The notes beneath the pieces were generated by a model. The model was given only the letters and a program-made list of their open reading frames with translations, was not told the DNA's origin and did not search any database. The position numbers were made by a program, and so were the translations under genes. 64,000 bases of DNA from Bog-473 sp963755495 (GTDB lineage: Bacteria; Actinomycetota; Acidimicrobiia; Acidimicrobiales; RAAP-2): assembly GCA_963755495.1 (NCBI GenBank), contig CAVWJS010000002.1, positions 372,001 through 436,000 of the forward strand, read 5' to 3'. Positions 10,138 to 20,099 of this stretch are shown here, in pieces; position 1 is the first letter of the stretch; each line of letters opens with the position of its first letter.

Positions 10138-11229
10138 ATGGTGCCTAGCCGCGGCGAGAGCCCTGCGACGGGAGACGCCAACACCCTGCCGGCTTCCCTG
10201 CCGGACCTCGGGCGTTCGCTTCAGCTTGCCCGGCAGCAGGCCGAACTTACCGTCACGGAGGCAGCGGAACGGCTCGGGATCGGCAACACGGCGCTGATGG
10301 CCCTCGAAAACGGCAACGTTGGCCTGCAGCACGATCGGATTGAGACGCTACGCAACCTACGGTCCTATGCCAATTCACTTGGCTTGCCGGGTGATCATTA
10401 CGTACTGGTCGCGGTCGAGCATTGGCCCGTAGGGGGGCAACCCTTTGCCACGACGGGCGACACCGCTCTCGTCCCGAGTGTCTCCATCTCATCAGCTCCG
10501 GCCGGAGGGCACTCCCCCGTCGGCGGAGGAGCGATTTGGTCCAGTGATGCGACAGGGGTGGCTGACGCCACCACGACCGGTGTCTTCGAGCCCGTGACCC
10601 GCCCCGTCGTGCTGAGTGACACCGGCTTGCTGAGTGACACCGGCCAGATCCCGATGGTGGACACCGGCGAGGTGCCCGCAGTGAAGCTTGGGGTACCGCG
10701 GTTCCTCAAGGTGCTCGTAGGACTCGTCACCTTTCTGGTTGTGGTGGGCAGCGTGGCCCTGATCGAGCACAACCACGTCGACCATTGGCTCCATGATGCG
10801 CGTTCCTCAACAGCCCACTGGTACGACAACGCCAAGGTTGCGGTCGGCATCTCGTCCAGCCCCAAGGGTCATTCCACGACGACCCACAAATCGTCGGGTG
10901 CCCGAGCCAAGGTCAGCATCGTCAAGGTCACTACGGACCCAACCGGGCGATCCGCCACGTTCAACGTCGCCTTAGCCTCCTTCGCGGTCGATATCAAAGC
11001 CGTCAATGGCCCTTGTTGGGTGCAGGCAGTAGCAGCGGGCAGTTCGCGCGCGGTTTTCGGACAGGTCATTCAGGCTGGCCAGAGCCACGTATTTACGGTC
11101 ACCAGCTCGATGACGATCCAGACGGGCAGTGGCGCGGGGCGCGCCTACATCTTCAACGGGTTCAAACAGATCGGCTCGTATGTGCCGACTCAAGTTCCGT
11201 TCACCATGACATTTAACGCCACGAACTGA
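10138..11229 (+). CDS. RodZ-like helix-turn-helix membrane protein
   Basis: Residues 20-85 form an Xre-type HTH (SLQLARQQAELTVTEAAERLGIGNTALMALENGN) as in RodZ. A low-complexity linker follows, with a repeated LSDTG unit. One TM helix (FLKVLVGLVTFLVVVGSVALI) and an extracytoplasmic domain follow, with CWVQAVAAGSSRAVFGQVIQAGQS and final beta-strands like the DUF4115 domain. RodZ proteins connect MreB or the elongation machinery to cell-wall synthesis. The ATG at 10138 is preferred over an upstream GTG at 10120 because AGAAGGGA precedes it. It is convergent with gyrA, 26 bp away. Confidence 0.75.
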   Translation: MVPSRGESPATGDANTLPASLPDLGRSLQLARQQAELTVTEAAERLGIGNTALMALENGNVGLQHDRIETLRNLRSYANSLGLPGDHYVLVAVEHWPVGGQPFATTGDTALVPSVSISSAPAGGHSPVGGGAIWSSDATGVADATTTGVFEPVTRPVVLSDTGLLSDTGQIPMVDTGEVPAVKLGVPRFLKVLVGLVTFLVVVGSVALIEHNHVDHWLHDARSSTAHWYDNAKVAVGISSSPKGHSTTTHKSSGARAKVSIVKVTTDPTGRSATFNVALASFAVDIKAVNGPCWVQAVAAGSSRAVFGQVIQAGQSHVFTVTSSMTIQTGSGAGRAYIFNGFKQIGSYVPTQVPFTMTFNATN

Positions 11230-11255
11230 CCACGGACCACTATTTCGCTTTGCGA

Positions 11256-13766
11256 TTAGTCGTCTTCGCTCTCGGCTGTCACGCGCGCCACGGCGGCCAC
11301 GGACTGACCGTCATCGAGATTCATGACTCGGACACCTGTTGCGTCACGACCCTGGGACGCGATCTCGCGGGCAGCCGTGCGAATCACCACACCACCCGAA
11401 GAGACGAGGAGAATCTCCTCATCTAGGGCGACCATGAAGGCAGCCACTACCGATCCACGCTTTCCGGTCAGGCGGATCCCGCGCACCCCCTGACCACCGC
11501 GAGCCTGTCGGTTGAAGCGCTCCAACTTCGTACGCTTGCCATAGCCGGCGTCGGTCACCAGCAGGATGTCGGTGTCATCGGCGGCGACGTCACACGAGAC
11601 GACGGCGTCATCGGCCCGAAGTCGGATGCCACGCACACCGGCGGCGTCGCGACCCATGGCTCGCACGTCGGTCTCGTTGAAACGGATCGTCATGCCGCTG
11701 CGGGTTACCTCGAAGATGTCATCACTTCCCGACGTAGCTACGACCCGTACGAGCTCATCACCCTCCCGCAAGTTGATGGCGATGAAGCCCTCGCGACGGG
11801 ACTTGTCGTATTCGCTGAGTGCGGTCTTCTTCACCTGGCCTTGGGCCGTGGCAAAGACCAGGTACTGCTCGGGCGAGAACTCGCGGGTCGTGATGATCGC
11901 CTGTACCGACTCACTGGGAGCGAGCGGAACGAGATTTACCGCTGCCGTGCCCTTGGCCGTTCGTTCCTTCAGCGGGATCTCGTGACCGCGAAGGCGGTAC
12001 ACCTTGCCGTGGTTTGAGAAGAGAAGCAGATAGGAGTGGGATGAGGAGTGCACAACCTGGTTGACCAGGTCCTCCTCCTTTAGTCGGGCCCCCTGCACTC
12101 CGCGCCCTCCCCGGCCCTGTGTCCGGAAGGCGGCGGCGGCCACCGACTTGATATAACCGCCCTTGGTCATAGTCACGACGATTTCCTCGTCGTCGATGAG
12201 GTCTTCGACTCCCATCTCGCCTGGGTCGTGGGTGATGATGCTGCGTCGCGGGTTGGCGAATTTGTCGCGGATTGCTGTCATCTCGGTGCCGATAACGCCC
12301 CGCAATTTGGCGTCATCGGCCAAAATCGACTCGAGCTCGGCGATCGTCTCGAGCAGCTTTGCCATCTCTTCCTGCAATTCGGTGCGTCCCAGGCGGGTGA
12401 GCCGCCCCAAGGTCATGTCCAGGATGTGCGTGGCCTGGATCTCGGTGAAGGCAAACGGATCGGCCATCAGGGAGGTCCGGGCCTCGGAGCGGTCGTCAGA
12501 GCCACGGATGGTTGCGATGACCGCATCGAGCATGTCAATTGCCCGTAGGAGACCCTCGACGATGTGGGCGCGATCGCGTGCCTTGCGGAGTCGGAATTCG
12601 GTCCGTCGGGTGATGACTTCGATCTGGTGGTCGATGTAATGCGAAAGTGCCTGGGCCAGGTTGAGCGTCCGAGGCACGGAGTCGACCAGGGCGAGCATGT
12701 TGACCCCGAAGCTGGTCTGCAGCGGCGTCTGCTTGTAAAGATTGTTGAGCACCACGTTCGCGTTGGCGTCGCGCTTGAGCTCAATGACCAGACGTGGTTT
12801 CTGATTGGCGGAGGAGTTCAGGACCTCACGGATGCCATCCAGCTCGCCGGCTCGAACCAGGTCGGAGATCTTCTGTTCGATTACTTCGACCGACGTCTGG
12901 TACGGGAACTCGGTAACCACGATGCGTTCGCCGCTTCGACCCTCTTCGATCTCGGCGACCGCCCGCATCTTGATGGACCCGCGCCCGGTCCGATAGGCGT
13001 CGAGAATTCCTTGTCGGCCCAGAATCAGTGCCCCCGTTGGGAAGTCCGGGCCTTTGACGAAGGCCATCAGTTCATCCGGTGTGGCCTCGGGGTTGTTAAG
13101 CACGTGGATGGCGGCGTCAATCACCTCGCCCATGTTGTGCGGTGGGATATTGGTGGCCATGCCCACCGCGATGCCTTGGGAACCGTTGATAAGCAGGTTG
13201 GGGAATCGGCCCGGCAAGACGACCGGCTCCTCATCGGAACCGTCATAGTTGGCGATCATGTCGACGGTTTCCTCGTCGATGTCGGCCATGAGTTCCAGTG
13301 CGAGTGGCGCCAACCGGCATTCGGTGTACCGCATCGCTGCCGGACCATCATCAGGCCCGCGCCCTCCGAAGTTCCCGTGGCCGTCGATCAGCGGATGACG
13401 AAGAGAGAATTCTTGCACCATCCGGGCCAAGGCCTCGTAGATGGCGGAGTCGCCATGAGGATGGTAGGTACCCATGACGTCGCCCACGACCTTGGCACAC
13501 TTGTTGTGCGGCCGATCGGGCCGCAGGCCGCGGTCGAACATGGAGTAGAGGATCCTGCGGTGCACCGGCTTGAGGCCGTCGCGGACATCAGGCAGGGCTC
13601 GCGCCACGATGACCGACATGGAGTACTCGAGGAAGGATCGCTCCATCTCCTCTTGAATCTCGATCGGTTCAACCGAGCCGCCAACCGGCTCGTCGCCACT
13701 GGGAGGCGTGCCATCCCCGCCGCTACTGCCTCGCCCACCGCTCCCGCTGGTCGCCTGTCGTGCCAT
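11256..13766 (-). CDS. gyrA: DNA gyrase subunit A
   Basis: This is an intact 836-residue GyrA. It has an N-terminal low-complexity Gly/Ser extension (about 30 residues), a breakage-reunion domain with catalytic Tyr147 (AAMRYTECRL), and a quinolone-determining region YHPHGDSAIYEALARM with Ser107 and Glu111 at the E. coli 83 and 87 positions. The C-terminal beta-pinwheel has the GyrA box QGRGGRGVQG. With GyrB it forms the ATP-driven negative-supercoiling enzyme. No intein is present. It lies 21 bp downstream of gyrB on the same strand. Confidence 0.98.
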   Translation of the reverse strand: MARQATSGSGGRGSSGGDGTPPSGDEPVGGSVEPIEIQEEMERSFLEYSMSVIVARALPDVRDGLKPVHRRILYSMFDRGLRPDRPHNKCAKVVGDVMGTYHPHGDSAIYEALARMVQEFSLRHPLIDGHGNFGGRGPDDGPAAMRYTECRLAPLALELMADIDEETVDMIANYDGSDEEPVVLPGRFPNLLINGSQGIAVGMATNIPPHNMGEVIDAAIHVLNNPEATPDELMAFVKGPDFPTGALILGRQGILDAYRTGRGSIKMRAVAEIEEGRSGERIVVTEFPYQTSVEVIEQKISDLVRAGELDGIREVLNSSANQKPRLVIELKRDANANVVLNNLYKQTPLQTSFGVNMLALVDSVPRTLNLAQALSHYIDHQIEVITRRTEFRLRKARDRAHIVEGLLRAIDMLDAVIATIRGSDDRSEARTSLMADPFAFTEIQATHILDMTLGRLTRLGRTELQEEMAKLLETIAELESILADDAKLRGVIGTEMTAIRDKFANPRRSIITHDPGEMGVEDLIDDEEIVVTMTKGGYIKSVAAAAFRTQGRGGRGVQGARLKEEDLVNQVVHSSSHSYLLLFSNHGKVYRLRGHEIPLKERTAKGTAAVNLVPLAPSESVQAIITTREFSPEQYLVFATAQGQVKKTALSEYDKSRREGFIAINLREGDELVRVVATSGSDDIFEVTRSGMTIRFNETDVRAMGRDAAGVRGIRLRADDAVVSCDVAADDTDILLVTDAGYGKRTKLERFNRQARGGQGVRGIRLTGKRGSVVAAFMVALDEEILLVSSGGVVIRTAAREIASQGRDATGVRVMNLDDGQSVAAVARVTAESEDD

Positions 13767-13787
13767 ATGTTCTCCTCGTCCTATTGC

Positions 13788-15752
13788 TCAGATGTCGAGG
13801 AAACGGACGTCTTTAGCATTTGTCTGAATGAAGTGTCGACGGAGCTCGACGTCGTCGCCCATAAGGATGGAGCACACGTCGTCGGCCAATGCCGCCTGCT
13901 CCACGTTGATCTGGAGAAGCGAGCGCAAGGACGACGACATGGTCGTGTCCCTTAGTTCCGCGAAGTCCATCTCGCCGAGCCCCTTGAGCCGGTTGAAATC
14001 GTGCTTGTGGTCCGGATGTTCGGCCAAGAACGCCGCTTTGGCCGGGTCGTCCTTAAGGTAAATCTTCTCCTTGCCCACCAGCGTGGAGTAGAGCGGCGGC
14101 TGGGCTACGTAGACGAACCCACCCTCAACCAGTGGTTTCATCTGCCGGAAGAAGAATGTGAGAAGGAGCGTCCGGATGTGGCTGCCATCTACGTCGGCGT
14201 CGGCCAAAAGAATCACCTTGTGATAACGGATCTTTTCGACGTCGAAGTCATCAGCCAATCCCGCGCCGATGGCTGAGATAAGTGCCTGAATTTCGGCGTT
14301 CTTCAACATTTTGTCGATGCGGGCCCGCTCGACATTGAGGATCTTCCCCCGGATGGGCAGGATGGCCTGAGTCCGCGGGTCGCGCGCGTCCTTTGCTGAG
14401 CCGCCAGCCGAGTTCCCTTCAACGATGAAGAGTTCTGATTCGCGCGGATCGCGTGAAGAACAATCGGACAATTTCCCGGGCAATCCAGCGCCGTCGAGGG
14501 CGGACTTGCGGCGGGTGAGATCACGCGCTCCCTGGGCGGCCATTCGGGCCCGAGCGGCCTGCGTTGCCTTCGCCACGATCTGGTTGGCTTCTTTCGGGTT
14601 CTCCTCCAGCCATTCACTCAATTTCTTATTGGTGGCCTTCACCACCAGGGAACGAATGGATTGGTTCCCCAACTTCGCCTTGGTCTGCCCCTCAAACTGT
14701 GGGTCTCGTAAACGCACCGAAATAATTGCGGTGAGGCCTTCGCGAATGTCTTCGCCTTGAAGGTTGTCTTCCTTCTCCTTCAGGAGATTTCGAGCCCGTG
14801 CATACCGGTTGACGCTATTGGTCAGGGCGGCACGAAACCCTTCCTCGTGCATGCCACCCTCGATGGTCGAGATGCCATTGGCGAAGGAGAAGATCGACTC
14901 GTGGAAGCCGGTGTTCCACTGCATGGCGATTTCGACCTCTTGCCCCTCTTCAGCCTCCTCAAAGCCCGCCACTTTCCGGAACAGGGATTCCTTGGATGCA
15001 TTGAGATGTTTGACGAAGTCGACGATCCCGCCGGCATACTTAAACGTCGTCTTCAGCTCGGGTGCTGGGCGCTCGTCGGTGAAACGGATCTCGAGACCCT
15101 TGTTTAAGAAGGCCATGATTTGCATACGTTCCGTAATGGTCTGGGAGCGGAACTCGGTTTCGTCCAAAATCGATCCGTCCGGCCAGAAGGTGACGGTCGT
15201 TCCGGTCCGTGGTTCTCCGGTGGCCCTGTCGATTGGGGAGGGCCCGGTCGCGGCGATTTTGCGCTTGACCTTTCCGCCTTTTTCGAACTCGGCTTCCCAC
15301 CGCTGGCCATCGCGGTCAATCTCGAGAATTAATCGGGTTGAAAGGGCATTTACGACCGAGATGCCGACGCCATGAAGGCCCCCTGAGACTTGGTAACCCT
15401 TCCCGCCGAATTTGCCGCCGGCGTGGAGCGTGGTGAGCACGATCTCGGCCGTGGACATTTTGGGGTTCTTGGGGTGTGGTCCGACGGGAATTCCCGCACC
15501 GTCGTCCCGCACGCGGCACCCTCCGTCCGCCAACAGCGTCACGTCGATCCGTGTGGCGCGGCCGGCCATCGCTTCGTCGACTGAGTTGTCGACCACTTCC
15601 CACACGAGATGGTGCAGCCCTGTGGGACCCGTCGAACCGATGTACATGCCCGGGCGTTTGCGTACAGCCTCAAGACCTTCCAGAATCGTAATGTCACTCT
15701 CGCTATAGGAACTGTCCTGCGGAGTTGTAACTCCATCAACCTTTATCGCCAC
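13788..15752 (-). CDS. gyrB: DNA gyrase subunit B
   Basis: This is an intact 654-residue GyrB. The GHKL ATPase shows EVVDNSVDEA, DDGAGIPVG and GGLHGVGISVVNAL. The Toprim domain carries EGNSAGGSAKDARD and LADADVDGSHIRTLLLTF, which coordinate Mg2+. The C-terminal tail ends in a conserved FIQTNAKDVRFLDI. It supplies ATP hydrolysis to gyrase and is followed by gyrA. The upstream 140-bp gap to the DUF721 gene holds no recognisable gene. Confidence 0.98.
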   Translation of the reverse strand: MAIKVDGVTTPQDSSYSESDITILEGLEAVRKRPGMYIGSTGPTGLHHLVWEVVDNSVDEAMAGRATRIDVTLLADGGCRVRDDGAGIPVGPHPKNPKMSTAEIVLTTLHAGGKFGGKGYQVSGGLHGVGISVVNALSTRLILEIDRDGQRWEAEFEKGGKVKRKIAATGPSPIDRATGEPRTGTTVTFWPDGSILDETEFRSQTITERMQIMAFLNKGLEIRFTDERPAPELKTTFKYAGGIVDFVKHLNASKESLFRKVAGFEEAEEGQEVEIAMQWNTGFHESIFSFANGISTIEGGMHEEGFRAALTNSVNRYARARNLLKEKEDNLQGEDIREGLTAIISVRLRDPQFEGQTKAKLGNQSIRSLVVKATNKKLSEWLEENPKEANQIVAKATQAARARMAAQGARDLTRRKSALDGAGLPGKLSDCSSRDPRESELFIVEGNSAGGSAKDARDPRTQAILPIRGKILNVERARIDKMLKNAEIQALISAIGAGLADDFDVEKIRYHKVILLADADVDGSHIRTLLLTFFFRQMKPLVEGGFVYVAQPPLYSTLVGKEKIYLKDDPAKAAFLAEHPDHKHDFNRLKGLGEMDFAELRDTTMSSSLRSLLQINVEQAALADDVCSILMGDDVELRRHFIQTNAKDVRFLDI

Positions 15753-15892
15753 AGGCGCGCCCTTTCAAAACGGCAGTCTTCGCGGTGCGAATCGAATCCC
15801 CGAACCATGGTCCCTGGCATTCTGATGCGAACGACCCATCCTACCCGACAACGGCATCTTTTCAGCACCTTTTGAGGCAGTCCACCCGGTCG

Positions 15893-16222
15893 CTAGGAGC
15901 GCTGGACCACCACTTCGAGTCTCTCTATGGAAGTGTCTCCCAGCTCGTGCAATTGAGCCAGGATTCGCTCCGAGGCCATCCGTGCGCGCGTGGCCCAGAT
16001 CGGGTGATCGGCTGCAACCACAAGAGCTGAGTTCTGTAGGCGCAGGGGGCGAACATGGGAAGATATTTCCGCTCCTGCCACCTCATCCCAACGAGTGAAC
16101 ACGAGCTCCATGGTCTGTGCCGAGGGGGAGGCTCCGATGCGACTCAGCACCTTCGCGATAGCCCGTCCGACCTGTTGAGGACCCGCATCGGGTCCCCGCG
16201 GGCGTCGGCGCCCCTCGCTCAT
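15893..16222 (-). CDS. DUF721 (DciA-like) protein
   Basis: A 109-residue protein of the DUF721 family in its standard actinobacterial place between recF and gyrB. Visible features are a basic, Pro/Arg-rich N-terminus, then FTRWDEVAGAEISSHVRPLRLQNSALVVAADHPIWATRARMASERIL, the conserved KH-like core. DciA relatives load or operate the replicative helicase DnaB in bacteria lacking DnaC, and a dnaB gene is in this window. The start overlaps the recF stop by 4 bp (ATGA), so translation is coupled. Confidence 0.85.
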   Translation of the reverse strand: MSEGRRRPRGPDAGPQQVGRAIAKVLSRIGASPSAQTMELVFTRWDEVAGAEISSHVRPLRLQNSALVVAADHPIWATRARMASERILAQLHELGDTSIERLEVVVQRS

Positions 16223-17301
16223 GGCCCCCGCACAATCCGGTCGATATCCACGATCTGGGCGACATCAATTCCGGCCGGAAGGGGCGCGGCCGTGGTCAGG
16301 ATCGATTGTCCTTTGGGGAGCTCAGCGACCAAGGCCCGGCTCCGGGCAGGGTCCAGCTCTGAGAACACATCATCGAGCAAGAGCGTAGGGGTGAGCTCCG
16401 TTTTGGCGACCACCAGTTGATGTACTGCGATGCGCAACGCCAAGGCTAGGCACCTTTGTTCTCCCTGAGACGCGTGCGTCCGCGCTTCACGCCCCTCCAG
16501 GGTCAAAAGAAGGTCGTCACGGTGCGGCCCCACAGTATTTACCCCCCGGCGAAGATCGTCGGTTCGACATGCCGCCAGTGCATCAAGAAGCTCACCGGTC
16601 CAGCTCCGTACGTAGTGCTGGCCGATCAACACCTTGTCGGGCAATCCGGCGAGACGGCCATACGCAGGCCCGACGTACCGCTCCAGATCGCCGGCGAGAC
16701 GCTCTCTGGCCGTGACCAGGATTTTTCCGGCATGGGCCAGTCGCTCATCCCACACGTCGAGCGTGCTGGCCACGTCGGCACTGACGCGACCCGCGGCCTG
16801 GCGTAACAGCGCCGCCCTCTGGCGCAGGATTCGCTCGACTTCGTCGGCGGCACGTGCTCCCTCGGTGTCAAGAAGACCAAGCGCATCATCCAACAAGTCC
16901 CGGCGAATCTTCGGACCACCGCTCACAAGTGCGAGGTCTTCGGGGGAAAAGATCGTGCAGGGGGTGGCTCTCGTGAGGTCTCTACGGGCGTGGGCCACTT
17001 TACGGTTGACCTGGGTACGGCTACGACCCACCGGCACTATCTCGGCCTCTACCAGTGTGGGGCTGCCCTGTTGATGCAGTTGAGCCCGGACAATTCCCCG
17101 GATGGCACCGGTTCGGATCATTGCTTCCCGCGGCGCGCCCCGAAACGAGCGTTGGGTACCCAAATACACCATTGCTTCGAGCACGCTCGTTTTTCCCGTC
17201 CCATTGGGGCCGGTGATCACGGTCGTCCCCTCACTCTCAGGTGTAAACGCCGCGGCGGTGAAAATGCGGAAATCGATGAGTTCGATCTGCTCCAGACTCA
17301 T
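16219..17301 (-). CDS. recF: DNA replication and repair protein RecF
   Basis: A 360-residue SMC-like ATPase with Walker A GPNGTGKT (residues 31-38), FSPEDLALVSGGPKIRRDLLD, the signature HASQGEQRCLALALRIA, and Walker B TPTLLLDDVFSELDPARSRAL. RecF helps load RecA at single-strand gaps. It lies 20 bp downstream of dnaN in the dnaA-dnaN-recF order. It is intact and of normal length. Confidence 0.96.
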   Translation of the reverse strand: MSLEQIELIDFRIFTAAAFTPESEGTTVITGPNGTGKTSVLEAMVYLGTQRSFRGAPREAMIRTGAIRGIVRAQLHQQGSPTLVEAEIVPVGRSRTQVNRKVAHARRDLTRATPCTIFSPEDLALVSGGPKIRRDLLDDALGLLDTEGARAADEVERILRQRAALLRQAAGRVSADVASTLDVWDERLAHAGKILVTARERLAGDLERYVGPAYGRLAGLPDKVLIGQHYVRSWTGELLDALAACRTDDLRRGVNTVGPHRDDLLLTLEGREARTHASQGEQRCLALALRIAVHQLVVAKTELTPTLLLDDVFSELDPARSRALVAELPKGQSILTTAAPLPAGIDVAQIVDIDRIVRGP

Positions 17302-17321
17302 CGAATTATTGCGAATTCGCT

Positions 17322-18440
17322 TTAGGAAACGCGTACGGGCATCAGTAAGTAACGAAAGTGGTCATCATCAGCACCGCGGACCGTGGCGGCGCGGGACGCA
17401 TCGGCGGACTCGAGAATTACCTCGTCGCCCTGCACCGCCTCGGTGCCATCGATCAAGTAGGACGGGTTGAAAGCGATAACCAAATCCTCGCCGGTGAAAT
17501 CACCATCCACCGACTCCGAGGCATCACCCACTTCCTGACTGACAACGGTGAGATCGACACCCCCTTGGCGCATCGAGAGGCGAACGGGCGTCGTGTTGTC
17601 ACGCACAAGGAGTTGGACGCGGCGCAATGCGGCAAGAAAGGATTCCTTCCCAAGATGAAGCCGGTTCGGATAATGGTCAGGGATCAGCTGGTTGTAGTCG
17701 GGGTAGCGGCCCTCAAGAAGTCGCGTGCTTATTTGTACATTTCCCTGCCAAAAGGTGATTTCACTACTACTTGCAGCCACACCAACGTGATTACCGTCGC
17801 CCTCACCGCCATCGTGTCGGGATGGCAGACGCTGCAGTTCCGCCAAGGCTCGCGCTGGCACTAAGAGGTCCTCCTCTCCCGGCAACGCGCTGATTCCAGG
17901 GAGATCACGCATTGCCATCCGGTAGGAGTCAGTCGCCACCATACGGATGGATCCGTTGATACGCGACAACAACACGCCGGTGAGAAGGGGTCGCGCATCG
18001 TCGTGTGAAGCGGCGCGCACTACTTGGCGGACCGCCTCACCGAGTGCCGCTTCGGGCAGCTGCGTTGTGGCCTCGGTTGCTTTGCCTACTGCGGGGAACT
18101 CCACCACGGGGTACGTCCGTAACTTGAAGTTTGAACGAGCAGCGGAAATGGTGATGTGGTCTTCATCGTTGGCGAACGTGACCGCGCCGGGCTCTAGCCG
18201 GCGCACAATGTCGGTCGAGAGCCGGGCGGGAACGACACACGTTCCATCTTCGACCCCGATCACTTCTTCGGTGACCTGAATCGTGAGATCGAGATCTGTC
18301 CCTGTGACCGAAAGCACATTGCCGGTGCAGGAGAGGAGAAGCCCGGACAACACCGGAGAGGAGGTAGCGCGCGCACCAACGGCCCGCCCGGCCGTTGCCA
18401 GCATGTCGACGAGTGCATCTCGCTCGGATCTGAACTTCAC
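17322..18440 (-). CDS. dnaN: DNA polymerase III subunit beta (sliding clamp)
   Basis: An intact 372-residue beta clamp with three repeated folds. It starts MKFRSERDALVDMLATAGRAV, has the family segments SGLLLSCTGNVLSVTGTDLDL and VATDSYRMAMRDL, and ends YLLMPVRVS, the canonical C-terminal motif. It forms the dimeric ring that tethers the replicative polymerase. It is separated from dnaA by a 270-bp gap with DnaA-box-like sites. Confidence 0.97.
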   Translation of the reverse strand: MKFRSERDALVDMLATAGRAVGARATSSPVLSGLLLSCTGNVLSVTGTDLDLTIQVTEEVIGVEDGTCVVPARLSTDIVRRLEPGAVTFANDEDHITISAARSNFKLRTYPVVEFPAVGKATEATTQLPEAALGEAVRQVVRAASHDDARPLLTGVLLSRINGSIRMVATDSYRMAMRDLPGISALPGEEDLLVPARALAELQRLPSRHDGGEGDGNHVGVAASSSEITFWQGNVQISTRLLEGRYPDYNQLIPDHYPNRLHLGKESFLAALRRVQLLVRDNTTPVRLSMRQGGVDLTVVSQEVGDASESVDGDFTGEDLVIAFNPSYLIDGTEAVQGDEVILESADASRAATVRGADDDHFRYLLMPVRVS

Positions 18441-18710
18441 CGGAGCTTGTCCTTTCGGCCGTGTCCCCAGTCACTGTTGAGTGAAGAGGAGAGAAATGTT
18501 TCTAGTAAAGGTAATAAGGGCTGTGGATTGTGGATGACGTCCGCCTGATGCTGGTGAGAGGCACTAAGCCCGTCCCCATGACGGTGTGGGTGACTCTCTC
18601 GGAGACCGCATGGGCTTCACGACGTATCCAGACGCCTGGGGACGGGCGACCACGCTATCCCCAGCACTGCACGGGTTGTCCACAGCTTCTCCGGCTTCTC
18701 GGCGAGGCAT
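18441..18710. other. Candidate oriC (dnaA-dnaN intergenic region)
   Basis: This gap carries DnaA-box-like 9-mers: TGTGGATTG at 18522-18530, TGTGGATGA at 18529-18537, TTGTCCACA at 18676-18684, and a weaker CTATCCCCA at 18655-18663. An AT-rich stretch at 18489-18520 (GAGAGAAATGTTTCTAGTAA and following) could be the unwinding element. Genes diverge around this zone. None of the boxes matches TTATCCACA exactly. Confidence 0.55.
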
Positions 18711-20099
18711 TTATGTACCCCCTCGAACCTGCTGAGTTAGCTCTGTGACCTGCTCATATATCTGTCGGCGCTGCTGCATCTGACCGCTGATCTTGTCCAC
18801 AGCGTGAATGACGGTGGTGTGGTCGCGATTGCCGAAGACGCGGGCGATGGCCGGATAGCTGTAGTCCGTCAGATTTCGGACGAGGTACATCGCGACCTGG
18901 CGTGCGGTGACGAGAGGACGTGTCCGGCTCGGGCCGCAAATGGCATCAATAGTGAACCCGTAGCTGGTCGCTGTTGCCTCCAGGATCATCTGAGGCGTAA
19001 TTCGGCGGGGCTCGCCGGCGAGAACGATGTCGGAGAGAACCCGCTCGGCCTGGGCCAGGGAGATTGCCTCCTTGTTCAGTTTGGCGAAGGCGCTGATACG
19101 TGTGAGAGCCCCTTCCAGCTCCCGGATGTTGTTCTTTACGTGGGTGGCGATGAATTCGAGGACGTCATCAGGGACCTCGTGGTTCTCGCTCTCGGACTTC
19201 GAACGGAGAATAGCCAGGCGGGTCTCGAGGTCAGGGGGGTCGATCTCGGTGATCAAACCCGATAGAAAACGGCTCCGGAGACGATCCTCCAGCGTCTCGA
19301 TCGACTTGGGAGGTCGGTCGGATGTGAGGACGATCTGCTTCGAGGCACCCTTGAGGTCGTTATAGGTGTGGAAGAACTCCTCTTGCAGGCCTTCTTTGTT
19401 CTCCATGAACTGCACGTCATCGATGAGAAGGACGTCGCACTCCCGATACCGGCGCTTGAATGCCAAGGTGGTGGAGGTTCGGAGGGAATCCACGAAGTCG
19501 TTCATGAAGGTCTCCGTTGTGACGTAGAGCACCTTGCGACGGCTGAAATTCTCCGAGACGTAGTTGCCAATGGCATGGAGCAGGTGGGTCTTTCCCAGCC
19601 CGCTGTCACCGTAAATAAAGAGCGGATTGTATGATCTGCCAGGGGTTTCAGCTACGGCCTGAGCTGCGGCGTGAGCTAGACGGTTCGAGGAGGCGGCGAC
19701 AAAAGTCTCGAAAACGAACTTCGGGTCGAGTTGGACTGCCGGCGACTCCCGACCATTCGTGGAGGGCTGGGGATTTGGACTGGGCCGATTGGCGATCTCG
19801 GTCTGTGCCGGGACCCCCAGAAATTCCTCCAACTCGGGTTCAATGGCTTCTTGCTGCTGCACTTCGAGACGTCCTCGCACAGGCGAACCGACCTCGTTGG
19901 CCAGGGTGTCTTCGATCATGGGGAGATAGCGGGTCTCGACCCGCTCGAGGATGAGGCCGTTGGGCACCGAGAGGACAAAGACGCCGTCGGCGAACTCCAT
20001 CGGCTCAAGGCCGGAAAGCCAGAGTTGCCAAGTCGTCTCGGAAACCTGCTCGCGTAGCGACCCGGTGCACCGGTTCCATAGTTCTCCGGCTTGATTCAC
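18711..20099 (-). CDS. dnaA: Chromosomal replication initiator protein DnaA
   Basis: A 462-residue DnaA. Domain I (residues 1-75) is followed by a short variable linker. The AAA+ domain III has Walker A GDSGLGKT (164-171), Walker B VLLIDDVQFM and the RFLSGL box. Domain IV carries the DNA-binding DnaA signature with RPLVTARQVAMYLVRNLT and GNRDHTTVIHA. It melts oriC and recruits the helicase. It is intact. The 234-bp upstream gap to rpmH is a divergent promoter region without clear DnaA boxes. Confidence 0.98.
   Translation of the reverse strand: MNQAGELWNRCTGSLREQVSETTWQLWLSGLEPMEFADGVFVLSVPNGLILERVETRYLPMIEDTLANEVGSPVRGRLEVQQQEAIEPELEEFLGVPAQTEIANRPSPNPQPSTNGRESPAVQLDPKFVFETFVAASSNRLAHAAAQAVAETPGRSYNPLFIYGDSGLGKTHLLHAIGNYVSENFSRRKVLYVTTETFMNDFVDSLRTSTTLAFKRRYRECDVLLIDDVQFMENKEGLQEEFFHTYNDLKGASKQIVLTSDRPPKSIETLEDRLRSRFLSGLITEIDPPDLETRLAILRSKSESENHEVPDDVLEFIATHVKNNIRELEGALTRISAFAKLNKEAISLAQAERVLSDIVLAGEPRRITPQMILEATATSYGFTIDAICGPSRTRPLVTARQVAMYLVRNLTDYSYPAIARVFGNRDHTTVIHAVDKISGQMQQRRQIYEQVTELTQQVRGGT

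Noticed and set aside
12564..13955. 463-codon plus-strand open frame opposite gyrA
   Set aside because: Shadow of the conserved gyrA/gyrB coding strand, no motif.
15753..15892. Possible tRNA between gyrB and the DUF721 gene (GAATCGAATCCCC)
   Set aside because: No cloverleaf, T-loop or acceptor pairing could be formed.
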